NCBI GenBank assembly: GCA_025558095.1
Contig: JAIVFI010000029.1
Location: 62,001 to 126,000 of the forward strand
Direction: 5' to 3'
Source: Hyaloraphidium curvatum
Taxonomy: Eukaryota; Monoblepharomycota; Hyaloraphidiomycetes; Hyaloraphidiales; Hyaloraphidiaceae
Length of the DNA stretch: 64,000 bases
Shown here piece after piece: positions 10,958 to 20,039 of the stretch. Each line of letters begins with the position of its first letter. Position 1 is the first letter of the stretch. A model generated the notes under the pieces. It saw nothing but the letters and a program-made list of their open reading frames with translations, did not search any database and was not told the origin of the DNA. The translations under genes were made by a program, and so were the position numbers.

Positions 10958-11947
10958 TCACGCCCACACCTGCCGCCCGCGTTGCACAGGCGATCCATCC
11001 AAATCGCCCATCTGCTCCTCGCACCGCGACCCTGGCCTCCGCTGCGCCAGGAGCAGCGCCCCCGTCGCCTCGTCGTACGTCACCCTCGCCCCCGACGGCG
11101 ACCTGCGCCTGACGCGTTCCGGCGATCGGAAAAAAGGATGACGCAGCGCCTCGGCAGCGCTAGTCCTCCTGCCGGGGTCGGCCTCCAGCATGCGCGCGAC
11201 CAGGTCTCGCAGCGCCTCGGGCACGGGCGCGCCCGCGGGGAACGCCCAGTCGGCCGCGAGGATGCGCCTGTACACGTCCGCGAGGCACCGCGAGTCCTCG
11301 AACGGCGTTTTGCCGCACGTAAGCTCGTAGGCGATGCAGCCGGCGGCGAACACGTCCACTGTGGGCCCGTACCCGTCGCCGCGGAGAATCTCGGGGGCGA
11401 GGTAGAAGGGCGTGCCGACGAAGGTGCGCAGGAGGGGGTCGCCGGGCGCGGTGGGGCCCGAGGCAAAGTCAAAGTCGCCCAGCGCGACCGAGGAAGGGTC
11501 GTCGAGGCGGCGCAGCAAGACGTTTCCTGGCTTCACGTCGCGGTGCGCGATGCCGTGCGAGTGTAGGTGCGCCAGGCCGGACAGTACGCCGCGCAGCACC
11601 TCGCGGATGTCGCTCATGGGCAGCAACCCCCAGCGCCGCGCGACGAGACCGGCGAGGTCGCCCTCTGCCTGCTCCATCGACACGTAAAATGCGTCCGCCG
11701 TTTGGAACACCTCGAACACGCGCACCACGTGCGGGTGCGGCACCGCGGCCACCGCAACATGGCGCGCGGGGAACGACGGGTCGGCCGTCGCCCGCGGCAC
11801 GGACTTGAGCGCGACGCGGCGCGGGGGGTCGAGGCACAGCGCCGCCCGCACGCGGCCGTTGGCGCCGCTGCCTAGGTGCGCGACGACGCGGTGCGCTCGC
11901 CGACGCGCTCGGCCGTGGGCCTCCAACGCGGCGTCGGAGGAGTACAT
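10958..11947 (-). CDS. Serine/threonine protein kinase with DFD in place of DFG
   Basis: Single exon, 329 residues from an ATG 15 residues before the glycine loop. Kinase landmarks in order: GSGANGRV loop, VALKSV (ATP lysine), HRDVKPGN catalytic loop, GDFDFAS where the DFG motif belongs, GTPFYLAPE activation segment, and DVFAAGC in helix F. HPFF closes the domain. The family is closest to CAMK/NIMA-like stand-alone kinases, by inspection only. The glycine of DFG is replaced by Asp, but the metal-binding Asp is kept, so activity remains possible. The tail is short. The reading frame extends further upstream, but that part is low-complexity and probably 5' leader. Confidence 0.85.
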   Translation of the reverse strand: MYSSDAALEAHGRARRRAHRVVAHLGSGANGRVRAALCLDPPRRVALKSVPRATADPSFPARHVAVAAVPHPHVVRVFEVFQTADAFYVSMEQAEGDLAGLVARRWGLLPMSDIREVLRGVLSGLAHLHSHGIAHRDVKPGNVLLRRLDDPSSVALGDFDFASGPTAPGDPLLRTFVGTPFYLAPEILRGDGYGPTVDVFAAGCIAYELTCGKTPFEDSRCLADVYRRILAADWAFPAGAPVPEALRDLVARMLEADPGRRTSAAEALRHPFFRSPERVRRRSPSGARVTYDEATGALLLAQRRPGSRCEEQMGDLDGSPVQRGRQVWA

Positions 11948-12625
11948 TGTAGGCGGTGGGTGGTTCAAGGCTGGAAAGCGGGAAACGTCTCCCGCGGGCT
12001 CGGTTGGGATGTCCCCGAGAATGGCTGTGTCACTACAGGCTAAACTGCCCTGTTTCCCCGCCCCGGTTTCCTCGACCGGGAGCCCCAACGGCACAGATTC
12101 CGCCCACACTGCGCTTCCGGATATGTATGCCGGTGTGATGCCTGCAGGCTGGGTGCGCGGAGGCAGTGAACGGAAAAACGAGACTCCGAGAGTGTAGCCT
12201 AAATGCGGGCCTTGACGCAATGGTTCCCGTGCCCCGACGCAGAACAACGAATCCCGCGGACGGGCAGTGAACCGCCGCCCTGGCGTGACCAGCTTGTTCG
12301 CTTGTCGGTCGCGCGGCTCGAATTGCGGTCCGACGCTGCGGCCCGCCGGGGTCGAGGTCACGGACGCCGAAAAGGTCCGGACCCCCGCTGCGCCTCGTCG
12401 TGGCCGATCGGCAACCGTGCGCCCGGCAGCTGGCGAACGGCATCGGGAGTGGGCGGAACAGGCGCTGCAGGCGGATTCGCTCCCCCAAGCGTGCCTCCCG
12501 TGGCCCGGTCCGCCGGAGATGAGCCTCACACAAGGTACCACGTCGGCCACCATGTTTGAATCACGCACTTCCGATCCAGAGATTGCGGAATCATCGTGTG
12601 CACAAGAATGGAGATGAATGCCTGC
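11948..12625. other. Kinase upstream region
   Basis: Between the kinase start and the 3' end of the SDR gene. Open frames exist on both strands but show no family signature. It presumably holds the kinase promoter and leader. No repeat was seen. Confidence 0.4.
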
Positions 12626-13663
12626 TCATCCTACTCCAGGCCTCACTCGTCCCCGATGCCCGTGGAGCTTGCACGACAGCTCCCACAGCTCCTTCGCCGG
12701 CTCCTCGTCGTACGCGTACGGCTTGAACCCGCTCGGCCACGGCCCCGGGTTCTCGGGATCGAACTGCAGCGCCACCCTCTCGTCCTCGAGGTACAGCCCC
12801 CCCAGCCCCTCGAGCTCCTTTGCCGTCGCGGCCCACACGCTCGTCGCGGCGCCCTGCGCGAACGACTTGATCACCGCTTGCGCGCTCTCGGCCTTCAGGC
12901 CCTCCTTGAGCTGCTCGGGCAGGTTGTCCGCCAACGGCGTGAGCACGGTGCCCGGGCTGACCGCGAACGCGCGGATGCCCTGGCCCTTGTACCGCCGGTC
13001 GATCTCGTTGGCGAGGTACAGCGTGGCCACCTTGGACTGGCCGTACGCCTCGATCGGGGGGCGGTCCGTGGGCTTCGGGTCCGTGATGCAGGCCAGATCA
13101 AGGGGGGCGTTGTGGTGCCCGAGGCTGGAGAGGGCGACGACTCGGGAGGCGGAGCCGGGGGAGGAGGAGGCCGCGAGCAGGGGCCGCAGGAGATGGAAAA
13201 GAAGGAAATGGCCCAGGTAGTTGACCTGGAAGTGGATCTCGAGGCCATTGCTTGTGGTGGAGAACTCCTTGGCCATGATCCCGGCGTTCAAGACCGCGAC
13301 GTGGATCTTGTCGCAGGCGGCGGCGATCTCCTTGGCGGCCGCGCGGACCGAGTCGTTGTCGGCCAGGTCCATGTCGACGAACACGGCGTCCTTGGCGGCC
13401 TCGCTGAGCGCCTTGGCTCCGTCCCGTTTCGAGTGCACCCCCGCGACGACGATTTTCGCGCCCGTCGCGGCCAGCGCCTTGGTGGTCTCGGCACCGATCC
13501 CCGACGTCGCGCCGGTGACGAGCACCGTCCTGCCGGCCCACTTGTCCGCCAGGCCCTGGTCCTCCACAACCTGCAGGGCCGTGGGCCGCGCGTCGCCGGC
13601 ACCCGAGGGCGACGCGTGGGCGGCCGCGTAGGGCGCGATGTCGGGCAGCGGCGGGACGGGCAT
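12626..13663 (-). CDS. Short-chain dehydrogenase/reductase, retinol dehydrogenase-like
   Basis: Single exon, 345 residues from the ATG of MPVPPLPD. NAD(P)-binding Rossmann motif TGATSGIG near residue 49, a VDMDLAD nucleotide-binding turn, LNAGI, a catalytic Ser in ALSSLGHH, and YGQSK (the YxxxK pair). The length and long C-terminal part fit the RDH/WWOX-like group of fungal oxidoreductases. These reduce or oxidise carbonyl or alcohol substrates; the substrate here is unknown. The gene is divergent from the P450 at 14257, with about 590 bp between starts, so a shared control region is possible. Confidence 0.85.
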   Translation of the reverse strand: MPVPPLPDIAPYAAAHASPSGAGDARPTALQVVEDQGLADKWAGRTVLVTGATSGIGAETTKALAATGAKIVVAGVHSKRDGAKALSEAAKDAVFVDMDLADNDSVRAAAKEIAAACDKIHVAVLNAGIMAKEFSTTSNGLEIHFQVNYLGHFLLFHLLRPLLAASSSPGSASRVVALSSLGHHNAPLDLACITDPKPTDRPPIEAYGQSKVATLYLANEIDRRYKGQGIRAFAVSPGTVLTPLADNLPEQLKEGLKAESAQAVIKSFAQGAATSVWAATAKELEGLGGLYLEDERVALQFDPENPGPWPSGFKPYAYDEEPAKELWELSCKLHGHRGRVRPGVG

Positions 13664-14256
13664 TGCGTTCGACTGGAGGATGCGTTTTATCTTTCGGCGG
13701 TTGATTCGAGACGCGATGGCGCGGCTGTCTCCCGCTGGGTTGTTGGGGGGGCGGAATGCATTCCGCCAGTCCGCCCGATTCCGCCCGCCCCAGCGGTATC
13801 GATCCTGCCAAGACGCTCTCGAGGCGCGCACCGCGCCTGCTGCAAACATGATTCTTTGCTCTTAGTGTTGGATCGGGCAGCTATTGAGATGAAGACAGCG
13901 TTGAAGACCCCATGGAAATCCGCAGTCCTTACCGGATCCGATCTGGATGGGTTCGGGCAAGCCCAGCCCCCCCGGCAGTCCAAAGCGGCAAAACGGATCA
14001 TCTACTGTCTAGATGAATCGACTTCCATGGAATTCAAGCTTCTCAGACTTGCTGAGGAGTTCGGAGGCTGGAGGCGGGGAAACTTCGAGTGCGGCGGAGC
14101 GGACAGCCTAAACGAGTGCACTGTACTCCCCCTCCCGTGCCCGGCCAACGGGTGCCGCGGCTGCCTCGGCCGCACTTGCCGCACTTTTGCCCTCCCCCGC
14201 GCCGTCGGCGGGTGCCCACACTAGCGCCCCCCACGCCCGCCGGAACACCTCCCGCA
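13664..14256. other. Divergent promoter region between SDR and P450
   Basis: Intergenic. It has lower GC near 13860-14060 than the flanking genes, as expected for control DNA. No specific site was recognised. Confidence 0.45.
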
Positions 14257-15888
14257 ATGGCATTCTCGGTGTCGGCCACCGAGCTCCTCCTGCTCGTGAT
14301 TGCCATCGTGGTCACCCGGCGCTTCGTCGACCACGCCTACAAGGTGCTCTACTCGCCCGTCGCCAAGATCCCCGGCCCGCAGCTCCCGCGCTGGGCGCCC
14401 TTCCTGTTCTTCCTGCCCAACGCGCTGCGCGGCAAGGCCTTCGACGCCTCGTACCGCCTGCACGAGAAATACGGGCCCGTGGTCGCCGCCGCGATAGACC
14501 GCGTCTCGGTGGCCGACCCGGCGCTGGCCCACATGGTGCTCAAGACGCTGGACCTGCCCAAGTCCAAGGTGTACAACCTGCTCCGGCGGCGGGACCAGCC
14601 CGACAACATCTTTTCGACGCTCGACAAAGCTTTCCACAAGCGCGAGCGGCGGCTCATCGGGCCGGCCTTCGCCAACCAGATCGTCAACTCCCTGGAGCCG
14701 CTCATGCTCGAGGTTGTCTCGCACCTCTTTTCCAAGATCGACCAGACCATGGCCGCCGAGGGCCGCTTCGACTTTGGCCGCGGGATCCAGAACCTCGCGC
14801 AGGACGTGATCGGCGAGACCGCCTTCGGGCAGTCCTTCAACATGGTCGAGCGCGGCACGCACCCGCTCCACGAGAGCCGCCGCGTGCTGTTCCTCTTCAC
14901 CGCCGTCCGCCGGATCCTCTACATCCTCGTGGGCTGGATCCCCTACCTCCACCTGGACGAGCGGATCATGGACATGTTCCCGCAGCTGCGGCGCGCGGCC
15001 AAGGTCAACGAGGACTTTGTCTCGGGCGTGATCCGCGACCGCAAGGCCCTCCTGGAGGAGCACGCCCGCGGCGGCTCGAAGGCCGAGTTCGGCAGGCACG
15101 ACATCCTCAACGTCCTCCTGACCCACTCGGACCCCGACACGGGGGAACGGCTCACGGACGCGCAGGTGGCCACCAACGTCGGCATCATCCTCATCGCCGG
15201 GGCCGAGACCACCGCCAACAGCCTGACCTGGGCGGTCTACTTCCTCCTGAAGAACCCGCGCGCCCTCGGCGCGCTCCGCGCCGAGCTGGACGCCGCCTTC
15301 CCCGACGCCTCCACCCGCGGCCCGCTGGGGTTCGACCCCCTCCCGCACGAGACGCTGAGGAAGCTGCCCTACCTCGACGCCAGCATCAAGGAGGCCCTCC
15401 GGATCATGCCCGTAGCGGGCGTCGGCCTCCCCCGCGAGGCGGACCGCGACCTCGACCTGGGGGGGTACCTCATTCCAAAGGGGACGATGATCGGGGTGGC
15501 GGTGTTTGCGCTGCACCGCTCGCCGAAGCTGTGGCAGCGTGCGGGGGAGTTTTGGCCCGAGAGGTTCCTCGGCGAGGAGGAGGAGGAGAAGGGCGACGGG
15601 CCCAAGAGGTACAACAAGGAGGCGTTCGTGCCGTTTTCGCTGGGGACGAGGAATTGTGTGGGGATGAACTTCGCGTGGATGGAGGTGCGTCGGTCCGCCG
15701 AGGCACGGGGTGGTCAACGTTCCTTATCCCCGTCCCCGCAGATGAAGGTCGTGCTGGCGCACCTGGTGCGGTACTACGACCTCGGTTTGGTGCCGGGTCA
15801 GCAGGACAAGGAGGCGGAGGCGGTGTCGTACATCACGCTGCAGCCGCGGAGCGGGAGCCTGCTGATCACGGCCGAGCGGAGGGCTTGA
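14257..15888 (+). CDS. Cytochrome P450 monooxygenase
   Basis: Two exons (14257-15684, 15742-15888; the intron of 57 bp keeps the frame open) encode 524 residues. An N-terminal membrane anchor (ATELLLLVIAIVVTRRF) would hold it in the ER. The oxygen-activation helix is GAETTANSLT, the K-helix ExxR is EALR, PERF follows, and the heme-binding loop is FSLGTRNCVGMNFA, with Cys as the thiolate ligand. It hydroxylates an unknown, probably hydrophobic, substrate using electrons from a P450 reductase. It converges with the hydratase-like gene at 16028, 139 bp away. Confidence 0.92.
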   Translation: MAFSVSATELLLLVIAIVVTRRFVDHAYKVLYSPVAKIPGPQLPRWAPFLFFLPNALRGKAFDASYRLHEKYGPVVAAAIDRVSVADPALAHMVLKTLDLPKSKVYNLLRRRDQPDNIFSTLDKAFHKRERRLIGPAFANQIVNSLEPLMLEVVSHLFSKIDQTMAAEGRFDFGRGIQNLAQDVIGETAFGQSFNMVERGTHPLHESRRVLFLFTAVRRILYILVGWIPYLHLDERIMDMFPQLRRAAKVNEDFVSGVIRDRKALLEEHARGGSKAEFGRHDILNVLLTHSDPDTGERLTDAQVATNVGIILIAGAETTANSLTWAVYFLLKNPRALGALRAELDAAFPDASTRGPLGFDPLPHETLRKLPYLDASIKEALRIMPVAGVGLPREADRDLDLGGYLIPKGTMIGVAVFALHRSPKLWQRAGEFWPERFLGEEEEEKGDGPKRYNKEAFVPFSLGTRNCVGMNFAWMEVRRSAEARGGQRSLSPSPQMKVVLAHLVRYYDLGLVPGQQDKEAEAVSYITLQPRSGSLLITAERRA

Positions 15889-16027
15889 GCTTAGCGTGCG
15901 GGGCTGCAGGCCGTCGCGACGAGTTCGGCGGTGGAAGGAACGTACTTGCCGTTTGGAAGTGGATTGAGCTATTGAGGTGTTGGCCTCCGCAGGTCGGAAT
16001 TGATTCTAGTTGATGAAAGACAGAGAG

Positions 16028-16881
16028 TCACATCTTTGGCGCCTTCTCGACGAACGACACCTCCACCGCCCCCAACCTCCCCACCTCTGCCCTCGCCCCG
16101 AACCCGCCCTTTACGTCCGGCGGCGCGAACCACGGCACGATCGCCGACCCGGTCGACAGCACGTCCCCCTTCCTCAGCTCGATCCCGAACCCCGCGAGCG
16201 TCCTCGCCAGCGCGGCGACGTTGTTGAGCGGGTTCCCGGCTATGCGGGAGGAGTTGCCCTCGGCGACCGTTTTGCCGTCCACGGCTAGGGAGGCGGGGAG
16301 GTCCGCGATGTGCGGCAGGATGTCGGCGGCGGGGACCTCCGGGCCGATGACGAGCGAGTGGAACAGCACGCCGTCCGCGACCAAAAGAGGGAGGTGCAAA
16401 CGGGTGTAGCGGTTGTCGATGACCTCGAAGGCGGCGGCGACGGTGCCGATGTATTTGGCCGAGTCGGCGGCGGTGAGCGTCCGGGCAGCGGAGAGGGGGA
16501 TGGTCTCGCCCAGGCGGACGAGCACTTCGACCTGCACGTGCCCAGAGGACGGGAAATCAGCAGAAGCGGATGTGATTCGGGGAAACGCACCTCCAGGCCC
16601 AGCTTGTTGAACGAGCCCCTGTCTAGCTGGCCGCCGCTCCCGTGGACCTGCTTCGTGTGAACCGCGCCCCCGTGCGCGCTGCCATCTCCCACGGGCGGCG
16701 GCAAGACCGCGATTTTCCAGCCCACGCGGGGGCCCAGTTGCGGTTCGCGCGCCTTTGAGACCTCGAGCGCCGCGGGGTACGCGTCGGCCGCGTTCGTCGG
16801 GACGAGCTCGGCGGGCGGGGCGACGAGCACCGGCAGGCCGGCGGCGTGCGCCGAGAGGATGTACTCCGCGAGAGGGAGCAT
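16028..16881 (-). CDS. 2-keto-4-pentenoate hydratase-like (FAH superfamily)
   Basis: Two exons (16591-16881, 16532-16590 intron, 16028-16531) encode 264 residues. The length and order of conserved patches match the bacterial hydratase/decarboxylase group (MhpD, HpcG, BphH): GPRVGWKIA near the N-terminus, then GLEVEVLVRLGE with the metal-binding acidic residues, a FEVIDNRYT segment, and a GNPLNNVAALARTLA helix. These enzymes add water to 2-hydroxypentadienoates formed after extradiol ring opening. The substrate is inferred from family only. The 5' end lies 93 bp from the divergent header ATG of split locus copy 2. Confidence 0.78.
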
Positions 16882-16950
16882 CGTTGGAATCCGGGTTGTC
16901 GGGGCCGAGGGGAGGCAGACGCGGGAGGCAATAAGGGACTCGGCCTTCCG

Positions 16951-16963
16951 CGCCACGTCATTC
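16951..16963 (+). promoter_or_regulatory. CGCCACGTCATTC motif upstream of split locus copy 2
   Basis: Exact partner of the motif at 10758-10770, about 11 nt before the header ATG and inside the short divergent interval shared with the hydratase-like gene. Confidence 0.4.
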
Positions 16964-16973
16964 GTTGCCTTCG

Positions 16974-17389
16974 ATGTCGCGCCTCCTTGCCCGCTCCCTC
17001 CCCGCCATCAAGCTCCCTCGCCTCTCCCTTGCCTCCTCTTTCTCCTCCCGCCCTCCTGCCGCGGACGCTGAGGCCCCGCCCGCCGACGACACCGTCCCGA
17101 AGCACCCCCTCGGCTTTTCGCACTTCCCCGCCTCGGCGCGGTGCTGCCCGCCCAAATCCCCTTCGTCGGACCCCGGCACCGCGGCATTTCCGTCGAGCCC
17201 GTCGTGGACTGCGCCCAAGGGAGGAGAACGGGTGGAGGGGAAGGAGGAGGCGTGGTAGAGGGCGGAGGAGGGCAAGGAGAAGGTGGGACGCGGAGCGGAG
17301 CGATGGACGGAGCGGAAAGATGTTCATTGCCTTGCCACTGGGTCGCACAGGCTGCGGGGAGGAGGGACTACCTGCGCGGGGACTCGTGA
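16974..17389 (+). pseudogene. Header reading frame of split locus, copy 2 (nonsense codon)
   Basis: ATG at 16974 opens a frame starting MSRLLARSLPAIKLPRLS, an amphipathic Arg/Ser/Leu run like a mitochondrial presequence. It continues through LGFSHFPASARCCPP and SWTAPKGGERVEGKEEAW. A TAG then stands where copy 1 has a Glu codon. After an intron-like interval (17283-17350) the next segment ends GRRDYLRGDS and a stop, the same ending as copy 1. With the TAG the product would be about 97 residues; without it about 120. I do not recognise it. It may be a real short protein, a pseudogene, or the 5' part of a non-coding transcript. Confidence 0.5.
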
Positions 17390-18700
17390 AGATCGGTCGT
17401 CGGGGTCCGCGCAAAACTTGCGCTTCGCAGGTGGGAATTCAGATCCGCGGCAGCTGCTCCGGGTTGGACTGCCCCTGATGTGCCTCCTCACAGGTTGTCC
17501 GGGCCGGACCAGCTCTGCGGCGGCCGTGGGGACGGATACCTTGATCGGATCTTCGAGGTGGGTGAGCGACGCGTTGGAGGATGGCTTACTGAGCTGTTCC
17601 TGATGTTTGCTGCGTCCTACAGTCTTTTTGATTAGCGCCCTGCTGGCGGCCGGCTTTCCCGCCGACGAGTCTGGGCGCAGAGCCAGGTGACTGGGATCCC
17701 GGCCGGCGGCGAGAGTGGTCAAAGCGCGAGAGCCAACAACAACGCACTTCCGTCGTCCCACAGCTTCCCTCCGCAACTCTCTCCCGAAGGAACCTTCAGC
17801 AGGGCGCGTCATATTCCACGCACGTTGAAACCGAACTTGCAGGTGGGGCAACGGACGGCAAGGACGAGCTTATTTGGAAACGTCGATTGGCCAATGCCCG
17901 CTTCCCCACAGGTGCCGATCCGCAAGCCGGATCGAGATCGGACGGATTCCTGCTAGCGGATGCTTCGTGCCGTTCGGACCGTGGGGATTGCAGGGTGCCG
18001 CGATGTGATCTTCTTCACATCAACGTGCGATCATGCGGTCCCCACAGATTCGCTCCAGCCCCAGCGAGTCCTCGGGCGTATCCATCGGCCGTGCGGCACC
18101 GGCAGCGATGCATCGTTCTTGTTCAGGTGGAACCGCGGCGCCAAGCGATGCGGCTGCAAAGCTGATCATTGCTTCGTCGTGAGCTCCACAGATGCCTCTC
18201 GGGAGGGACGAGCCGCGCCTTGTGGACAGCGGCGCGTTCGAATCACGCACGGACGTCCTGAAGGTGAGGAAGCGGACGTCGAGATGCGCTCCTACATTTC
18301 ATTGCGCCCACGGTCTCACAGGTGTCGCGCGCGAAGGTCATCGCGGGATGGGCTTTCTTCGCCGGTGCTCGAGTACTTTGGAAGGTGGGGATCACGAGTG
18401 CTGCGGGGTTGCTTTCGAGCATCTCCAGAACGAATGCGAGGTAGACTGGTTTTCCCCACAGATCCCAGCTTTCTCGAACCTATGGACACGGGCGTTCGCG
18501 GCTTCATGTAGACGGGCGGAGCGTACGCACGAAGGTGGGACGGCGACCGGCCCCGAGCGGATCCCGGATCTCACTCGTTGTGTATTCGCGTCTCCCACAG
18601 CTTGCGCGAGCTTCTGGCGGCAGACGCGGACGCGGGACCGAAGATGGCTGGGCGGGGACGGGATTGGGACGTGTGATGCCTCCGAAGCATAGACGATCCT
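17283..18700 (+). other. Split RNA-like array, copy 2 (10 intron-like intervals)
   Basis: Intron-like intervals lie at 17283-17350, 17431-17493, 17558-17622, 17687-17763, 17843-17911, 17981-18047, 18127-18191, 18264-18321, 18385-18461 and 18535-18600 (58-77 nt). Seven of ten start GTGGG and nine end CACAG. None of the 52 introns I resolved in coding genes of this window ends CACAG. Several intervals align with copy 1, for example 18264 with 9316 (both contain GCGGACGTCGAGATGCGC) and 17843 with 9879. The exon-like segments are 63-80 nt and contain stops in each frame when joined. The array ends GTGTGATGCCTCCGAAGCAT, matching copy 1. Function unknown. Confidence 0.6.
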
Positions 18701-18885
18701 CAGTCGGGCCCGCACATGAGCAACTGCCATTTCCAAATCAATTCTAGCATATCTCCATCCGACTCTGACATGCTTTTCACTGTCTTCCAATCCAACTCGA
18801 AGTCGGACGGGAGGCTGTACATGAGACCGCAGTAGTTCACAACACTATAATGCTGATCCAACCCTGGCCCTCCTCCTGCGGCCCT

Positions 18886-19737
18886 TCACAGCCTCCCGCG
18901 AAGCCGTCCCCCGACGATCGAGTCCCTGAACGCCGCCAAGGCGTCGGCCAGGTCCCCGGGATCCCCATCCGTCTGCACCATGTGCCCCTTGCCCTTCAGC
19001 CACACCGTCTCCACCCCGTACGCCGCCGCGGTGCGCTCGACGGCAGGGGCCGACACCATGTTGTCGCAATCACCGCCGACCACGAGCACGGGGCAGGGCA
19101 CCTTGGAGGGTTCTGGCATCACCGTGTTCATCTGCTTGGCGGCGAACGAAGATTCCTCCCCCACGGCGGCCTGATGCTCCCTGATGGTCTCCTCTGGCGT
19201 GTCGGGGCTGAAGAGCAGCCAGCGGCACGCCCTGGGGTCCTCGTACAGCACGCTGAAGCGGTTGTACCACATGGCCTTGAGGAATGCCCAGGGCTGGTTC
19301 CAGATCATCCGCGGGCCCTCGGAGCGCATGCCGCCGACCGGGGACGACGCCAGGAGGACGATTCCGGGGAGGGCGAATCGGCCCGAGGCCGCGAGGAGCT
19401 GGGTGATGAGGCCGCCCATGCTGTGGCCCACGAGGATCGGCAGCGGGCCGGCTGCAGCGATCGCATCGAGGGCGCGTCCGACGTCGTCGCAGAAGTCGAA
19501 TATGGAGGCCTCCTGCAGCTCCGCGTGGCCTCCGCTCCCGCCGTGGCCGCGCAAAGAGACCGCTGCGGTGCCGATGCCCCTTTCGGCGAGCGCGCGCATC
19601 AGTTGGAGGTACGTGGCCGCGCGGCAGGAAGAGCCGTGGACGAGCAGGAACGCGGGCGGCGCGGGGCCCATCGAGAGCAGCTCTAGGGGAGGCGCGCCGC
19701 CGGACGCGTGGAGCATCGCCGTGCGGGCGTCGCTCAT
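18886..19737 (-). CDS. Alpha/beta-hydrolase fold enzyme
   Basis: Single exon, 283 residues. The oxyanion-hole motif HGSS lies near residue 34, the nucleophile elbow GHSMGG near 100, an acid residue probably in GGDCDNMV, and the catalytic His in GKGHMVQ near the C-terminus, so the triad is complete. The overall pattern resembles monoglyceride lipase/lysophospholipase-type hydrolases. Meta-cleavage product hydrolases share the fold and usually have a similar S-M-G-G elbow, so a role beside the dioxygenase and hydratase genes is possible but unproven. No signal peptide; probably cytosolic. Confidence 0.82.
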   Translation of the reverse strand: MSDARTAMLHASGGAPPLELLSMGPAPPAFLLVHGSSCRAATYLQLMRALAERGIGTAAVSLRGHGGSGGHAELQEASIFDFCDDVGRALDAIAAAGPLPILVGHSMGGLITQLLAASGRFALPGIVLLASSPVGGMRSEGPRMIWNQPWAFLKAMWYNRFSVLYEDPRACRWLLFSPDTPEETIREHQAAVGEESSFAAKQMNTVMPEPSKVPCPVLVVGGDCDNMVSAPAVERTAAAYGVETVWLKGKGHMVQTDGDPGDLADALAAFRDSIVGGRLRGRL

Positions 19738-20039
19738 CGGAGGCAGCTCGGTGGGACCGTTTGGGGAACAGCGCCTAAACGACGCACACGGCGAGGGTGG
19801 TGGCCTGCCCGCCGGCGCTAGCGCATTGAAATAACAAGACCGCGTGTGACGCCTCCGGCGGCATAGAGATCCGTTAACTGGGCCGGTGCACGAGTCCATT
19901 GCGAACTGCAACCCGGAGTCGTTCTATCCAACTCTCCATCCTTTCCTCCTTCTAATCCAACCGAAGAAGTGCAGCAGGGAAAGGCTGTGCTCGCGAAAAC
20001 CCCGCAACAACTCGCCGTCTCCCACTTGGTTCAAGCGAT
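19738..20039. other. Intergenic with a remnant of the split-locus 3' end
   Basis: Upstream of the hydrolase. Positions 19844-19867 read GTGTGACGCCTCCGGCGGCA then TAGA, the same motif that closes both split arrays. Similarity to the copy 2 flank seems to continue about 35-80 bp further (CATAGA, GATCC, GGGCC, CTCCATCC in order). It looks like a fragment of a third copy. Confidence 0.45.

Noticed and set aside
14187-16013. 608-codon alternative frame over the P450 gene
   Set aside because: Arg/Pro-rich frame in the +1 register of the P450, with no motif. The P450 frame has all expected signatures.
8915-18700. CRISPR array or simple satellite as an explanation of the repeated GTGGG/CACAG motifs
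   Set aside because: The repeated units are only boundary motifs of 5-8 bp with unequal, non-identical spacers, and the host is a eukaryote. Splice-like boundaries explain them better.
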